64,000 bases of DNA from Caenorhabditis remanei (GCF_010183535.1 NC_071330.1:939217-1003216); one strand, 5' to 3'. Counted from the first letter of the stretch, positions 32,366 through 45,469 are shown. Notes: generated from the letters alone by a model not told the origin. A program made the numbers and translations.

Positions 32366-33124
32366 ATCCTGCTAAGGACTAAGTTATAACTCGACAAAGC
32401 TCGACAATCTTTGACAGGATGTGAAAGGTACTGATTATCTCATAACACTAATTTTTGAAGTGTATCTAGATTGAGACTAGACCAACATTTCTGTAGTTGA
32501 CATTTATTGGTATGGGAACTTCTAGAGACTCTCCTACACTTTCAGAACTTTTTAAGAGCATAAGAAACGCTCCTTAAAAATCGATTTACTTATCGCCGAT
32601 TTATAACAAAAATTTCTAGATTTTCATAGCTGGCTTGAAAAAACATCCGCCGGATTCAATAATAGGCACCCATTTGTTAAGTAAATTTTTTGAAAATTTT
32701 GAATATTAAGAGAAAAATGCTCAAATTACTATACGTATTCATATTTTGATTGAATTTTGAATTTTAAGTCGAAAACTAGACTTTTTCCAAAAAAAAAACC
32801 GAGTTTCAAAAGATTTCAACTTTTGGTTCAAGATTTGGCCCGGCCCGGTTCGTGACAAGTTTGATTCATATAAAACATCAATACTACAACGCCATGATTC
32901 TAAGGAAACGTATGGCAAAATGAATAGACTTCTTTAGGAAAATAAATTGCCCTTGCGCCGTTTCGTTGCCTCGTCAGAAAGGCGCCTTCGCGGCGCATCG
33001 ATTTCCCATTTCCCCACTGACGCCGCGGCGGCGGCAGCTGCGGCGTTATTATGCGGCAGAGAAAAAGAGGGAGAGTTAGTGCCGGTGAAGACGGACTAAA
33101 TGTTGCCATGGTTGCTTCCTAAAC
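32272..33124. other. Intergenic, no gene seen
   Basis: AT-rich to 32890. A GC-rich patch follows (about 32940-33065) with CGCCGCGGCGGCGGCAGCTG and GGCGCCTTCGCGGCGCATCG. I recognise no coding sequence; the patch may be a CpG-like regulatory block or a repeat. Confidence 0.4.
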
Positions 33125-33795
33125 TTACCCAATAAACTCCGGCTCGTCGTCATCATCATCATCATATTCCTCTTCTTCTTCTTCCTCCTCTTCCTCTTCA
33201 TCTTCATAGTATTCTTCTTCATCTATTTCTCCATCCATAATTTCAGATACTTGCTGCGGAACCATCGGATACAACGGCACGTCCTGGGGTGTCAGGGCAC
33301 ATGGATTGGCGGAGAGTTTCTTCTCAGCACAATGAGCACAACACGTTTTCTTTCTTCTTCCTGTGTGCTTGAAATTTCTATGATCCCCACAGAATTCCAC
33401 ATTTGTTAATCTCGATTTGTAGCTGAGAATCCGATTTTCGTTATCGTAACGGACATCTCCACCCGCTTCCAGACGATCTTTGAAATTTTGCCAGATTATG
33501 GGCATACTAGCGATGAAGAAGACTTTGGCTTGGGTTTCAATGAGATGGTTAGAGGCGAACAGGATTTCCGCCACTTTTTCGAATCTGGAATTGAAATTTT
33601 GAAATATATATGGTTAATTATCACTTACTTTTTAGTGAAAAAAGTCTCCGTTCTATTCAGCTTAGTCTGCGCCAAGTAAGTTCTAGACAACGTTCTCTTG
33701 GTAATCGGTTTATCAGCAGCTAGAGCAGTTGTCACACAGAATTCTGTGAAATCTTGATAGTGCTTCAGAGCGTCGTGCACCGGTTGTCCCACCAT
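33125..33795 (-). CDS. SPK-domain protein, short paralogue with acidic tail
   Basis: Exons 33795-33629 and 33584-33125 give 208 residues. The SPK domain matches the longer neighbour: TEFCVTTALAADKPITKRTL, then AKVFFIASMPIIWQNFKDRL, ILSYKSR and GDHRNFKH. A Cys-rich patch (CCAHCAEKK) and a run of more than 25 Glu/Asp residues follow. The frame stops at TAA inside GGGTAAGT, which is also a good splice donor in exactly the phase of exon 2 of the paralogue. The paralogue splices there to four more exons. I see no matching exons downstream, so the protein probably ends here by reading into an old intron. An alternative is a downstream exon I failed to recognise. Confidence 0.75.
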
Positions 33796-35740
33796 TGTAT
33801 GGAATATTATTGAGTTAGTAAATGAACGGAAATGGGGGAAAAACTAAGGGAGTGAGGGGGAGCAACGACTCCGTGGATGGAAGGGATTGTGGAGAAATAG
33901 AGAAGATGGAGGGAGGGGCGTGGGGGGAGTGAGAAGGCACACCCCGTAAATGTCTGGAGGGGGGAAATGAAGAAGGAGACGTCCAGAAATAGATGAAGAG
34001 GAGATGTTGGATTTATGTGTGCATGAGGGAGGGTGTCTATGTTCATAAGAGAGCAAAAAATCGAATATAAAAACTATACGAATGAATTTGAATTTTCACT
34101 AGGGAGGATGGATGGAGAGTCTTGAGGGAGAGTGGATCTAATTAAAAAACATGTTTGTAGCAGACCAAATCGGTGTAAACGAGCAGACATTAATCTAAAA
34201 CAATAATTGTCACATGGCGAGCTCGCGTAGAGTGCGAGAGAGTCCAAAAGTCTAAAGTCTAAAGTCGGAAGTCGATTTTTTTTAATATTTAAAAACTCCA
34301 AGAGAAAAATCCTGAAATTCGCGAAAATCAGTAGAAAACTAGTGTTTGGCTGAATAAATGCTTATTTTCTGTCCGTATTGATATATCTTCCTTGTATTTC
34401 TGCGATATATTTTTTTTTCTTTAAAATATCTCCAGTTTTCAGTCGAAAAACTTTGCATCAGTTGCACACCACAGGTAGAAGCTTCGAAATACCCGTTATC
34501 GGTTGTTCATGACGAAAAATTGAAAAAAAAATTCGTAGTAAATATAGGTGTCAAATGTCATTGTCAATAGAGTCTCAATCATTCCAATTGCCATCCATAA
34601 ACTAAACATTAGGAGAGCAATTTATCATGATGTCACCTGGCGACACTTGCAGTTTTTCAAGCAACTCTAAGTGTGTGTCACGCTGTCACTAATAGTAAGC
34701 TCAATAGTCACATCAAATGTACGGCTTTAATTTTGTAGTTGACAATTTTTTGTACGGACTGGATTGATGGCAATCGAGAGTTCTACAGTAATGGCCAAAC
34801 TTCGGTCGTTTTCTGTTGAAAATGTCCAACTTTGAGAGTGTGATACGGTATCACTAATTGTCTAAACTTGGTTCCGTTAAAATCCACAACGAGAAATTTC
34901 ACGGCCGAACGTTTCGCAGACATTTTGTCAAAAAAGCTGAAAACAATTTTTTTTCGTAGAATTTAAGGTACAAAAAAAGACAAAAAACCACAGATTTTTT
35001 GTACGGACATTTCCTAGTGAGTTATGGTCATTTTTAGACGAAACTCATAACATGGCACGGAAATTTCGATTTCAGAAAGAAATTACTTCGTCGATATGTA
35101 ACTTGCTAGAGAAGGCTCGTACAAAAAAGTTGTCAACTACAAAAATGAAGCTGTACTTTTGATCCGTAAGATGCATTAAAAATTTTACTTGTTGGGACAA
35201 TGAGAAATACTGTGACAGACTGTCAAACTGTCGAATAAATATTTCTACAATCGGTACAGCTAGTACTGAAACTCATTTCAGAATTTTCTCTTTCTTCAAA
35301 CTAGTTACTCATCAGCTTCAACCTCCCCATTACAAAATACATCCATTTCAAAATGTTCACTTTTTGACCTCACACTTTTTGACCTACTTGTCAATGGGAA
35401 CCAACCTAAGATCAATGATTCATCAGTTTCTTCCTGATCATCAATTATTTTCCTTTTCTTCTCCCCCTTTATTTTTTTCATTTCTCAGTTTCTCTGTGTC
35501 AAAATCCGCTCCCCCCCCCCCCCCTCACCAGACAAACAAGACTCATTTCGAAACGTTTTGTGTTGCTCTTCTTCAATTATTTGCCAAAGAGAAATATGAT
35601 GCCAAAGTTAGAGGGGGGATGGGTTAAAAGTAACCGAATATAACTAACCGGTATCCAGCAGAGTGATAAGTTCTTACCCACCCGAGGAGACGAAAGCTAC
35701 TACTATACTCACACACACGAGCGGAGTCGAGAGACGAACG
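33796..35740. other. Intergenic region between SPK and esterase-like genes
   Basis: 33800-34080 is purine-rich on the plus strand and upstream of the SPK gene. 34730-35170 holds TTGTAGTTGACAATTTTTTG and its inverse (GTTGTCAACTACAAAAATGA), the widespread foldback. From 35280 to the next ATG is pyrimidine-rich leader sequence with a C-run at 35511-35523. No coding sequence found. Confidence 0.55.
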
Positions 35741-38700
35741 ATGTGGTCGCCGAGGTCGAGTCCTATTTTTATATTCTCTGTTCTTTTTTTATTAGTAGTC
35801 GATGCGCAGTATCAGAATCAGAATCAGCAGCAACAATACCAGAATCAGAATCAGAATCAAAACTATAACCAAAATCAGCAAGGAGGCCAACAATCCAACT
35901 ATGTTACTGTAAGCTGCTCGCAGGGAGCTGTGCAAGGAAGGACCGTGAATTTAGGTGAGTTAAGTTAAGAAAATTTTACTGGAAATATGTATGAAAATAT
36001 TTTTTAAAAATATCAACATTTGAGATTTTTGAAATTTCGAAATTTTTGTCAACGTTGTGAATTTTTTGAAAACTGGAAAAAAAAACTTGAGAATCGAGGA
36101 ACTTTCTGAAATTGAATTCTTCAGTCTGGCGCGCCTTTGACGCGTTTTTGTAAAACAATTTTTTAAATTGGACATTCTTGTTATACAGATAGACAATATC
36201 TTCGAAATAGTCAGTTCAGGCTGGCGCGCCTTTGATGCGTTTTGAATTAAAATAGGAAAATCTAGGAAGAACATTCAAACAGACAGATACCGTAAATACT
36301 GTATTATAACGGCACCTGTAATAGAACGACACCTGTATTATAACGGCACCCCATCTATACCCAGAATTCATGAATGTGATCATCCCAGTGTCTTTTTTTG
36401 GTTCTGATTAGAAGCAGCGTGATTAGTAACTTCTTGATCAGCCGATAGAACTCCCAAAAAATTTTTTCCGGTAAATTTTAATAAGTTTCTGAAACCACAA
36501 AATTTCTCTAGGAGCCGGTTGAAAAATATAACGGCATGCCGTTATAATACAGTATTTACGGTAATTAGCATTACAATAGTCTGGCGCGCCTTTGACGCGT
36601 TTTTATCAAAGTATGAAAATCTGGATTTGTGGACATCCGGACACCCGGAAAACGCATAAATAAACAGAAAAAAATCTAACTGGGCCACCTCTGATGCTTT
36701 TTTCAAACTCAAAATATGAAAGACAGCCGATTTTATTGATCCGACTTTGCGTTTTTGAGAATTCTGTCATCTGGACAAACTGTTCAACAGACGGACAGAC
36801 AGTCAACAAGCTGGCGCACCTTGGACGCGTTTTTTAGTTAAAAATTGTCAATTTCTGGGCATTACATGCCGACTGCAACCGTCTGGAGCGCCTTGATAGT
36901 GTGTTCCACTTTCCTCCTACCCTCAACTATTTCCATATTTCCAGGAAACGACCCGAATCAACTGTATTCGGGCCAAGCGAACGCGTTCACCGGCATCCCC
37001 TATTGCCAACCGCCCGTCGGGAACCTCCGTCTTCAACCACCACAACCTCTGACTCAATTCAACACGACACTCCACGACGCCACATATTTCCGTCCGAAAT
37101 GCCCACAACTGAATGCGAATGGAGCGACGAACGAGGATTGCCTGTATCTCAATGTTTACACACCGCAGGTAGCTTCATGAATGCGAAAAAAAATAATATT
37201 TGTAGGCGCCAGTAGTAGTAAATAGTAAATATAGGTGTCAAATGTCATTGTCAATATAGTATCAATCCTAGACACCAAACACCTAAAAATCTTCCAGGCC
37301 GGTAACACGATGGCCAACCTCTCCGTGCTAGTCCTCATCGACGGTTCCAATGGATTCGCCAACGGTGGATGCGATCAAAGCCAGGAAAAGGGGATCATCT
37401 CAAACCTAGTCCAACGTCAAATCGTAGTAGTCACCCTGCAGTATCGTATCGGAGCCCTCGGCTTCTTTACCACCTACACCAACGCCGTCCAGTCTAACCT
37501 GGGAATGTTGGATCAGGTTCAAGCGATGAGATGGATCAAGACTGAGATCACAAATTTCGGTGGGAATCCGAATTCGATTACGGTAGCTGGACAGGATGAT
37601 GGAGCGTGCGCCGTGTCTGCACACTGTTTGAGTCCGATGAGTCAGAGTGGGTTTCTTTTTTTGAAAATATTAGATTTTTGAAAATTCAAAGTTTTTTGAA
37701 ATCTGAAAAACCCAAGAATCTGAAAATCCTGAAATTTTCTGAAATTGCACTCTGCAATTTTTGAAACTAAAAGGTGGTCGGCGCGCCTTTGACGCGTTTT
37801 CGAAAAAAATGAAAAAACTTTAGGACATTCCTGTTATACAGATAGACAAAGTCCTCAAAATAGTCAGTTCAGGCTGGCGCTCCTTTAACGCGTTTTGAAT
37901 TAAAATTTGAAAAACTAGACATATGAACGAACATTCAAAGATACAGATGATTGGCATTACAATAGTCTGGCGTGCCTTTGACGCGTTTTTATTGAAGTAT
38001 AAAAATCCTTTAGAAGCTAACTTTCTTCCAGTTTTTAATAGTTCTCAAAATACCGGATTTGCGGACATCCGGACACCAGGAAAACATACATACAAACAGA
38101 TCAAAACCTAACTGGCGCACCTTTGACGTGTTTTTCAGTCAACCATTAAAAAACATAATATCCGGTTCAACATACAAATCGTTGTGTGACTATTAGCCAT
38201 CCGCACATCAAAAAATTGTTCCAGACCTCTTCAACCAAGCCATCGTCCAATCCGGCTCCGTCTACAGCTGCTACAACCCGACGCCCGCCGTTCCCACCAA
38301 CCCGACCGTCCAAGTGACCACACCAAGACCAATGTACGACCAACCAAACACGGGTTACGGTAACGCAAACTACGGCTACCAGCCACAGACCACCACACCA
38401 ACTAGCTCATATAACTCTGCAAATGCTCAGTATGATGATCCAAGTCGACAACTCGCCGAGACCCTGTGCAATATCTCTGCGGATCAGTGGAATAACGGAC
38501 AGACTCAGAACATTCAAAATTGTATGAAAAACTATACGGTGGATTTCTTTGTTAACCAACAACCCGGGGGACCGAATGCCACGTGGATGATCGTCAGGGA
38601 CACCTCGTTCCTTCCTGGATCTATTGACAGTCTGACATCTAAGCGTCCAAATATTCCAATTATAATCGGCACAGTGCAGGATGAAGACGCGGATTATGCG

Positions 38701-41044
38701 TTCAAGTTGATTAACACCGGAAAAGGAAGTGATCCGAATAATTTGGACAACTGGATGTTCGATTTTGCCAGGAAGAACAAGTTGAATCAGACTCAATCGA
38801 ATCAGGTCCAGAATATCATTGCTAATAACTATCCGGGTCTGCAGATGACGACTCAGGGATCTCAAGCCAACCAAGTGAACAATCAATACCAAGGAACCGG
38901 ACAGCAGGTTAACAATCAGTACCAGACAAATCCAAATGGCCAGCAGGTCAATAACCAGTACCAGTACGACCAAGGGAATAGTGGACAGCAAACCAATAAT
39001 CAGTATCAAGGTGTTCAACCAGGAAGTCAGCAGTACTTTGGAGGCGTGGTGGCTGGGCAGCAGACAACAACTTATCAGAATCCAGGCAACTACCAGAACC
39101 CTGGTACCTATCCGGCTACCCAGAATCAGAACCAACAATCCACCCAAAACCAATACGGAGGTATCAACCAGAACCAGTACAGTAACCAAAATCAGCAAGC
39201 GGGGGGTCCCACTCGACAATACGACCCAACCTACCAGAACCAGTACAGTAACCAGAACCAATACCAGCAAGGATCCACTCAGACCAACAACCAACAACAG
39301 TACGGAGGTCAAGGTAGCCAGACATCCAATCAATATCAGAATAATGGAATGTACACCAATGTCACCCAGTACTCGAATGTCAACAATAATTATGGTGTTG
39401 GTGGTGGACTGCAGAGGGATCAGCAAACGGTCACGGGACTTCAGATGACAGGGAATGGAAATGGAATCACAGATTTCTCGCAGTTGAGAACAATTTCGCA
39501 GGTGAGAGGCAATCAGGTTTTAGAAAGCTGGGGCGTCTTGGGCGCGTTCCTTTAAGACGGGAAAAAACTGACAGCACTGTGCGGAAATAAAACTTTTGAA
39601 AAGGAAGTCGGAAGTCGATGAAAGGAATTTCGCACTGGTGTGCAATAAGCCAAATTTGTTATATGAAGTCTAGTCTTTAGTCTATCTCGCGTACAAGCGG
39701 TGCTATCAAAGTTTTTGAAATTAGAGAAATCTCAGCGATACATTTTACGCTTTTTTGTAGCTGATAACTTTTTTGGTACGGATCATCCTTAAGGAGTAAA
39801 ATAGCCAAGAAAAATTAATGTGTGTGCTACATTGGTTTGCTATAACTCCCTAGTGACCGCCCGTACAAAAAAGTAACTACAAAAATAATTGAGTTCGGGA
39901 CGTTTGTGAACCACAGTGGCAAAATGTCCGGTTGCGAAAATGTTCCAGAGACATAAAGCAGACAATCTGAAACTTTTTAGTGATGTTATTGTCTTTCAGA
40001 TCGCGTCCGACCAATCCACCTCTCTTACCACCACTCAAATCCAATCCTACATGCAAAACGGCGCCAGACATGTCAGAATCTATCAGTTCACGCATGTCTC
40101 AGAAGTTGGAAGGAATACTGTACCGGATACCGGTGCCAACTGGAAACGTAAGCGTCAATCAGCGCATTCTTCATTTACTTATAATAATAATTATTTTAGC
40201 GGTGTTCAAGGGACAAGACATGTTCTTCATCACCATGTCCGAGACGATCTGGACCAATTCGAACTATACGCCTCAGGATAGACAAGTGGCGAACCAGATG
40301 GGACAACGGTGGTCGGATTTTGTGAAGACTGGACAAGTGGCTAATTGGGATACAACTAATCAGCAGAATTATAATTACTGTAATTTGAATACTCAAGCTA
40401 CACAGCAGGCACAGTACGCTCCACAGGCGAGAAGGGTGTTCCAGGATCAAGTGAACCCGATTTGTCAGACGGTAGGTGTTAAATGCTGTTTTTCAAGAGA
40501 GAGCGCAGAGAAGCCAGACACTCTAGCTTCTCTGTACTTTCTCTCTCTCTCTCCTGATCTCCTTGTCTTAATCTTCTTATATCTCAAAATCCTTGCTAGC
40601 TATCAAAAAGTTATCAACTACAAAAATGATCCACATAAAATTTTGCACATTTTTATAGTTGACAACTTTTGGATAGCTCACATAGATAACGAGATAGAGG
40701 AGTAGTTCTAGAGGAGCTTCTAGCGACTATATCTCAAGAACGGGTAATGCTATCAAAAAGTTATTAAATACAAAAATGATCAGCGTAAAATTTTGCGCAT
40801 TTTCATAGTTGACATCTTTTTGATAGCTCGCTGTGCTTTTAAGATATCTTTGACAGTAACTTCTTTTCAGGCCCAAAACACGTACGCCATGTCCAACAAC
40901 CAGTCGCTACCGTACCCCTCCTCAAGTGGATCCCAAATCTCACGGACACCCGGAACAGCACAAGCCCAATACACGAGTGGTGCCAATGGGGCGTCCAATT
41001 TTCATATCACATTCCAAGTGAACAGTTTCCCGTTTAACGGTTAA
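35741..41044 (+). CDS. Secreted carboxylesterase-like protein, catalytically dead, Q/N-rich
   Basis: Seven exons (35741-35954, 36945-37168, 37298-37646, 38225-39501, 40000-40147, 40200-40471, 40871-41044) give 885 residues. A signal peptide (IFIFSVLFLLVVDA) precedes a Q/N stretch, then a type B carboxylesterase fold: GIPYCQPPVGNLRL, NEDCLYLNVYTP, LQYRIGALGFF, LGMLDQVQAMRWIKTEITNF. The nucleophile elbow normally reads GESAG. Here it is GQDDG, with Asp246 replacing the Ser. The His site (usually MHGYE) is FKGQD. So it cannot hydrolyse esters by the usual route, like neuroligin, gliotactin or glutactin. A repeat-rich insert (genomic 38840-39420, QVNNQYQ-type units) lies late in the domain. Several introns contain the 20-mer motif. 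The role is probably extracellular binding or matrix, which is an inference. Confidence 0.88.
36125..36830. repeat. Dispersed 20-mer copies in esterase-like intron 1
   Basis: CTGGCGCGCCTTTGACGCGT occurs near 36125, 36220 (TGATGCG), 36582 and 36808 on the plus strand, separated by AT-rich sequence and a CATCCGGACACCCGG phrase. Confidence 0.85.
37773..38130. repeat. Dispersed 20-mer copies in esterase-like intron 3
   Basis: Four plus-strand copies near 37775, 37872, 37966 and 38112, spaced about 95-145 bases. Flanking words repeat those in intron 1 (GTTATACAGATAGACAA, AGTCAGTTCAGGCTGG), so a longer unit was copied from intron to intron. Confidence 0.85.
40590..40850. repeat. Foldback repeats in esterase-like intron 6
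   Basis: Two tandem foldbacks: TATCAAAAAGTTATCAACTA with GTTGACAACTTTTGGATAGC, then the same pair again about 130 bases later. They belong to the TTGTAGTTGACAACTTTTTT family but carry TATCAAAAAG instead of GTACAAAAAAG. Confidence 0.7.
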
Positions 41045-41154
41045 ATTTGAGCCCATTTTCTCTTTCTGATTTTCTTTTTGTCTCAAACCGCCATGTATGA
41101 TATTGTTGATAATGAATCGATTCCGCATTTCTATCACCGTTTTTTCGCTAGAGA

Positions 41155-42580
41155 CGCTGGCGCACGTTTGGCGCATTTTTCAAAATCTTAATCAACAGAC
41201 ATCAAGAAAGCCTATTGTTATTGCTCCAAAAATTTAATTTTATTGAAAATACGCGTCAAAAGAGCGCCAGGCAACATTTTAGAAAAATAGAACCAATTTT
41301 CAATTATCTGGCGCACCTTTACCGCGTTTCAAAAGAAATACACAATTTTTCAGATCAACTCTTAACTAAATAGTCAGTATTATGTATGTTACAAAAATGC
41401 GTCAAAGGTGCGCCAGCATGGATTTTTCACTTATTCCGAAATTCACAACTTTTGGCTTAAATTCATCAGGGTTTTGAGAAAATTCTGAATAAATGGAGAC
41501 ATTTTGCCTGTCTGGCGCGCCTTTGACGCGTTTTGAGCAAAAAACCAAGTTGGCCGCACATCATTTTTGAGCTATGCGCTGTTGTGAAAACGCGTCAAAT
41601 TTTTTAATCTGGTGCGCCTTTCACGCGTTTTCAAACATTTTAATTTATATAATCTAGACGAAGACATATCTAAAACATTGAAAAAATTGAAAAGATCTGG
41701 CGCACCTTCGACGCGTTTTCCTAACTTTGAAATTGAAGTTTACGGTAGCTTGATCAATCATCTTAAAACCATTAGTAAAAGTCTGGCGCGCCTTGACCGC
41801 GTCTATTCATAAGAAGACATTTCCAATGACCTCCCGGTTCTTATAACTTGTTTGTATGACCGAAAAGTCTGGCGCACCTTTGACGCGCTTCAGTTCAACC
41901 AAATTCCTGTCAATGATATCCAATAGACCAATTTCAATTGGTTTATGATCTTAACTTCCTTCTCCGCACCTTTTTCCCGCCAACCGCTCCACTTTTACAG
42001 CCCCCTTCTCTTCCCCCAGTCGACGGAGGGTCGAAGGGATTACTGTAGTTTTATGAGTGTCTCTTCCATTTTCTATTTTTGTCTTCTGATATCTGGTTTT
42101 ATCAACCAGCCAGTCATCCTGCTACAGTATGCCTTTGTCCCGATTTTTTTTTGATCAATGACATTCCCTTACTCATCTCCTCTAATTAGGACCAATTTCG
42201 AATCATCTGGCGCATCTTTGGCGCTTAAAAAACCGAAAAAAACCAAAATGATCATTTTCTATTATCTCTAATATGTGTGAAAGCAAACGCGTCAAAGGCG
42301 CGCCAGACAATCTCGTAACATATTTTTGTAGAAACGTGGCTAAGCCAATCTTGATGTTTTGCATTTTATAACAATTAAAAACGCCTGACGCACCTTCGGC
42401 GCGTTTTTATAACAGCGCATAGCTCAAAAATGATGTGCGGCCAACTTGGTTTTTGCTCAAAACGCGTCAAAGGTGCGCCAGATAATTGAAAATTGGTTCT
42501 ATTTTTCTTCATAAATTCATGAAGTTTCTGGTCGAAAATGAAATTCTGAAAATATAAAGTCTGGTGCACCTTTGACGCGC
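41155..42580. repeat. Dense 20-mer array, both orientations
   Basis: About fifteen copies of CTGGCGCRCCTTTGACGCG, mostly plus strand (41310, 41512, 41697, 41780, 41868, 42208, 42385, 42560), some inverted (41252, 41398, 42287, 42461). Spacing is about 70-150 bases. Spacers are AT-rich and mostly unlike one another, except that a segment around 41540-41580 recurs inverted around 42410-42455. Confidence 0.88.
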
Positions 42581-42589
42581 TATTTAAAG

Positions 42590-42746
42590 TATAGTAGTCA
42601 AGGCCCGGCCCGAACAAATTGGCGCGAAAGTCAAATTTTTTCAAATTTTTTCGCGAAAAAGTCAAATTTTCGATGAAAAATTGAGAACAATTTTGAAAAA
42701 ATTGGAAAAAAGGGTCATTTTTTGAAGCCGGGCCTTGTCAACTATG
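42590..42746. mobile_element. Short hAT-like MITE
   Basis: Ends TATAGTAGTCAAGGCCCGG and (inverse) CATAGTTGACAAGGCCCGG. The flanks ATTTAAAG and ATTTAAAA differ by one base. The interior is AT-rich. Confidence 0.65.
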
Positions 42747-43261
42747 ATTTAAAATATAGTAGTTGTTGGGCAATCGTCTAGCTACAGTATACCTTTGTCC
42801 CAATCAATGACGGTCCCCCCATTTACCCCAATTACTTGTCAATCTCAATTAGTGTTTGTCATCATCATTCATGACTCTCTTGTTTTAATGACCACCCATA
42901 CCGGCCATTTGTGTCGGCTTTTCGCGCCCCCTCTATGATGAAGTCTTAACACGTGTGGGATTCTCCGACACCGCGAAAAAAAAGTTACATGACTCGTTCG
43001 TCGCCTCTTTATGAACAATGCCGACACATGTGTATGTGTACAAACAATCCGACGGTTAATGAGTCGGCATGGAAGAGGAGCGGCGCCCCCCTCTCCGCAT
43101 TGGGTGTCAACGGAAAAAAAACGGAAAAGGTGCATGACACCCATGAGAGCTCTGACAAAAAATTTTATAGAACATAAAATTTGGGAGCCGAGGAATTAGA
43201 CACTTTTCATTGCATTTATAGTTGAGAATTGATGTTATTGAGTTTATGACGGAGTACTGTA

Positions 43262-45320
43262 CAGACTGGCCCACCTTTGGCGCTTTTATGAAAGCACCTG
43301 TTCCATACTTGTCACGGGCCGGGCCGATTTCCAAATTTTCACCGGCCCGGCCCGGCCCGGCCCGGGTGAAGCGACTTTTTTCAAAAAACATGTTTTTTTC
43401 AGCAGTAATTTTAGAAAAAGTGGTGTTTGGGGCATTTTCTGCAAAAATTCGACTGAATTGACGATTTTTATTAGTTCTACAGTGAATTTAGTGATAAAAA
43501 AGCACTTGAAAATTATTTTTGGGGTGCAAAAATTAAAAAAAAATTTTCCACGGGGGGCCGGCCCGCCGGGCCGGCCCGTCAAATGACAAGTATGACCTGT
43601 TCTGGAGGGCAGTTCATACTTGGAGCGTTTTCAAAACACCAGAGTCTGGCGCGCCTTTGACGCGGTTCAATTATTTGTGACTATCGGATCTATCGGTGCC
43701 TCCTTCCTCAATATAACTTAGATAGCTGGCGCACCTTTGACGCGTTTTTTATAATGTTGAGTGAATGGTTGGAGCGCAATATACAAAACTTTACACAAAA
43801 ATTCACTGGCGTGCCTGTGACGCGTTTCTGAAACAACTGATGGAATCTGATAATGTTAATAGTCTCGATTGTGAGTTACAAATAGTCTGGCGCACCTTTG
43901 GCGCGTTTCACACTTAAAGACGTCCATTTGAGTTTGCAAGGGACATCCGGACACCTGGACACACAGATATACGCCCAAAGAACATCCGGACGCGTGGACA
44001 CAACGACAGACTCTTATCATCCTAGCCTAAACTCGAAAAATGAAATTTTTGAGAAAATTGCAGGGCTATAGCTTTATTTCTATAGTTTTTAGCGTGAAGT
44101 TCTAGGAAAATGCTCATTTTTGCACTGAGAAGCCTCAAAAACGCAAAAAACTTTTTTCACGAGATCGTTCAGCAAAAACAGAATACAGATTTGAAATCTG
44201 CTCAAAATTTCCGTGTTGTAGACCTGCAATTTACATTAAAATTTTGTTTTATTAGAGTAGATCAAACTATTTCCTTGTTTTCAGTTTTTTTTTGGAGATT
44301 GGGGTCCCTCCGATCCCTTTCTTTTTATTTTTATAATTATTCATGTTTGGCCCGCATCCATCAGCATCCCATCATTCCCGTGTGTTTATGTGTGTGCACC
44401 TTCTCAATTTTCCTAATATTTTATTGTTTTATGATTGAGAAATCAGGTAGTAGTCATGGTGTGAGTAAGGGTACTGTAGATCACTGTTTTTTTACGATTC
44501 TGTTTTTCACCCTCTCAAATGTATGAAGGCCAGTTTTTTTTCTGCTTCCCTTCGATTGGTCGCCACGCCAATAAAATTGGACACTGAAATAGACTTGATT
44601 TAGTGTAAGAATCTACAGTAATCTAGTGGCGAGTCTGTCGGTGTGTTCAAATGTCCGGATGTTCAGGCGTACAAAAAATGCGAAACGCGTCAAAGGCGCG
44701 ACCGTCTGTTCTAAAGTAGTCACAAGCGAATCTTTTCTTATTTTAAGACGAAATTTAACTGTCTGGCGCACCTTTGACGCGACAGCTGTTCTTTTTCATT
44801 TTCCTCAATTTTCGAAATCGAACGTTTGAAAGCTCTCCTTTTATCTGAGTGTTTCAAATCCTAATTTTCAAAAATCATAAAGTCTGGCGCGCCTCAGAAG
44901 TTTTTCGGTCAATTTGAAAATAAATCCGAGCAAAGATTTTCTTTGAAAACCGGCTGGCGCGCCTTGGGCGCGTTTAGATTCTATTTATCCAATCTAACTC
45001 AAAATACATGGTTAGTCTATGTTTCTTGAGCCTTTTCCTTCTGGAATAAGAAAAGCTGGCGTGCCTTTGGCGCGTTTTTTTACAAAAACAGGAATATGGC
45101 TTTGGGACACCTTAAAACTAGGAAAATTCGAAACGTGAGACATTTTCCATTTGTTGTGAAATCCTGGCGCGCCTTGGGCGCGTTTTAAAAATATATGTTG
45201 CGCAGAAGCCACTTGAACCTTCAGTGGACCTTTATTTTAAAAAACGCGAAGAAGGTGCGCCAGACATTTAAAGTTTTTCGAGCTGTGAATTATCTGAAAA
45301 CGCGTCAAAGGTGCGCCAGA
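43262..45320. repeat. Dense 20-mer array
   Basis: Copies near 43264, 43645, 43727, 43805, 43887, 44762, 44883, 44953, 45055 and 45165 on the plus strand, and 44682, 45244 and 45300 inverted. One MITE (43304-43594) has landed among them. Variation falls mainly at the RCC and TTTGAC positions; GGCG and CGCG are most stable. A stretch at 44030-44620 has none. Confidence 0.88.
43304..43594. mobile_element. hAT-like CG-rich MITE with exact 8-bp duplication
   Basis: CATACTTGTCACGGGCCGGG at the left and GACAAGTATG at the right, flanked by ACCTGTTC on both sides (43296-43303, 43595-43602). Confidence 0.9.
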
Positions 45321-45469
45321 CTTCGAGTACTAGCAACTTTCAAATAATTTCTGAATTCAGTTTTCTAAATGTCACGGTTCCAGTGTTCCCCGTTTGTCGC
45401 AGTTTCCAACTGTCCCAGTTTCCAAACGTCTTTGTTTCAAACATTTCTGTACCAGAGTTGCATGGAATT

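Noticed and set aside
38407..39426. 339-codon minus-strand open frame
   Set aside because: It lies entirely opposite the Q/N-rich exon of the esterase-like gene. Leu/Val/Ile monotony is what the complement of CAR/AAY codons gives, and there is no start context or splice structure.
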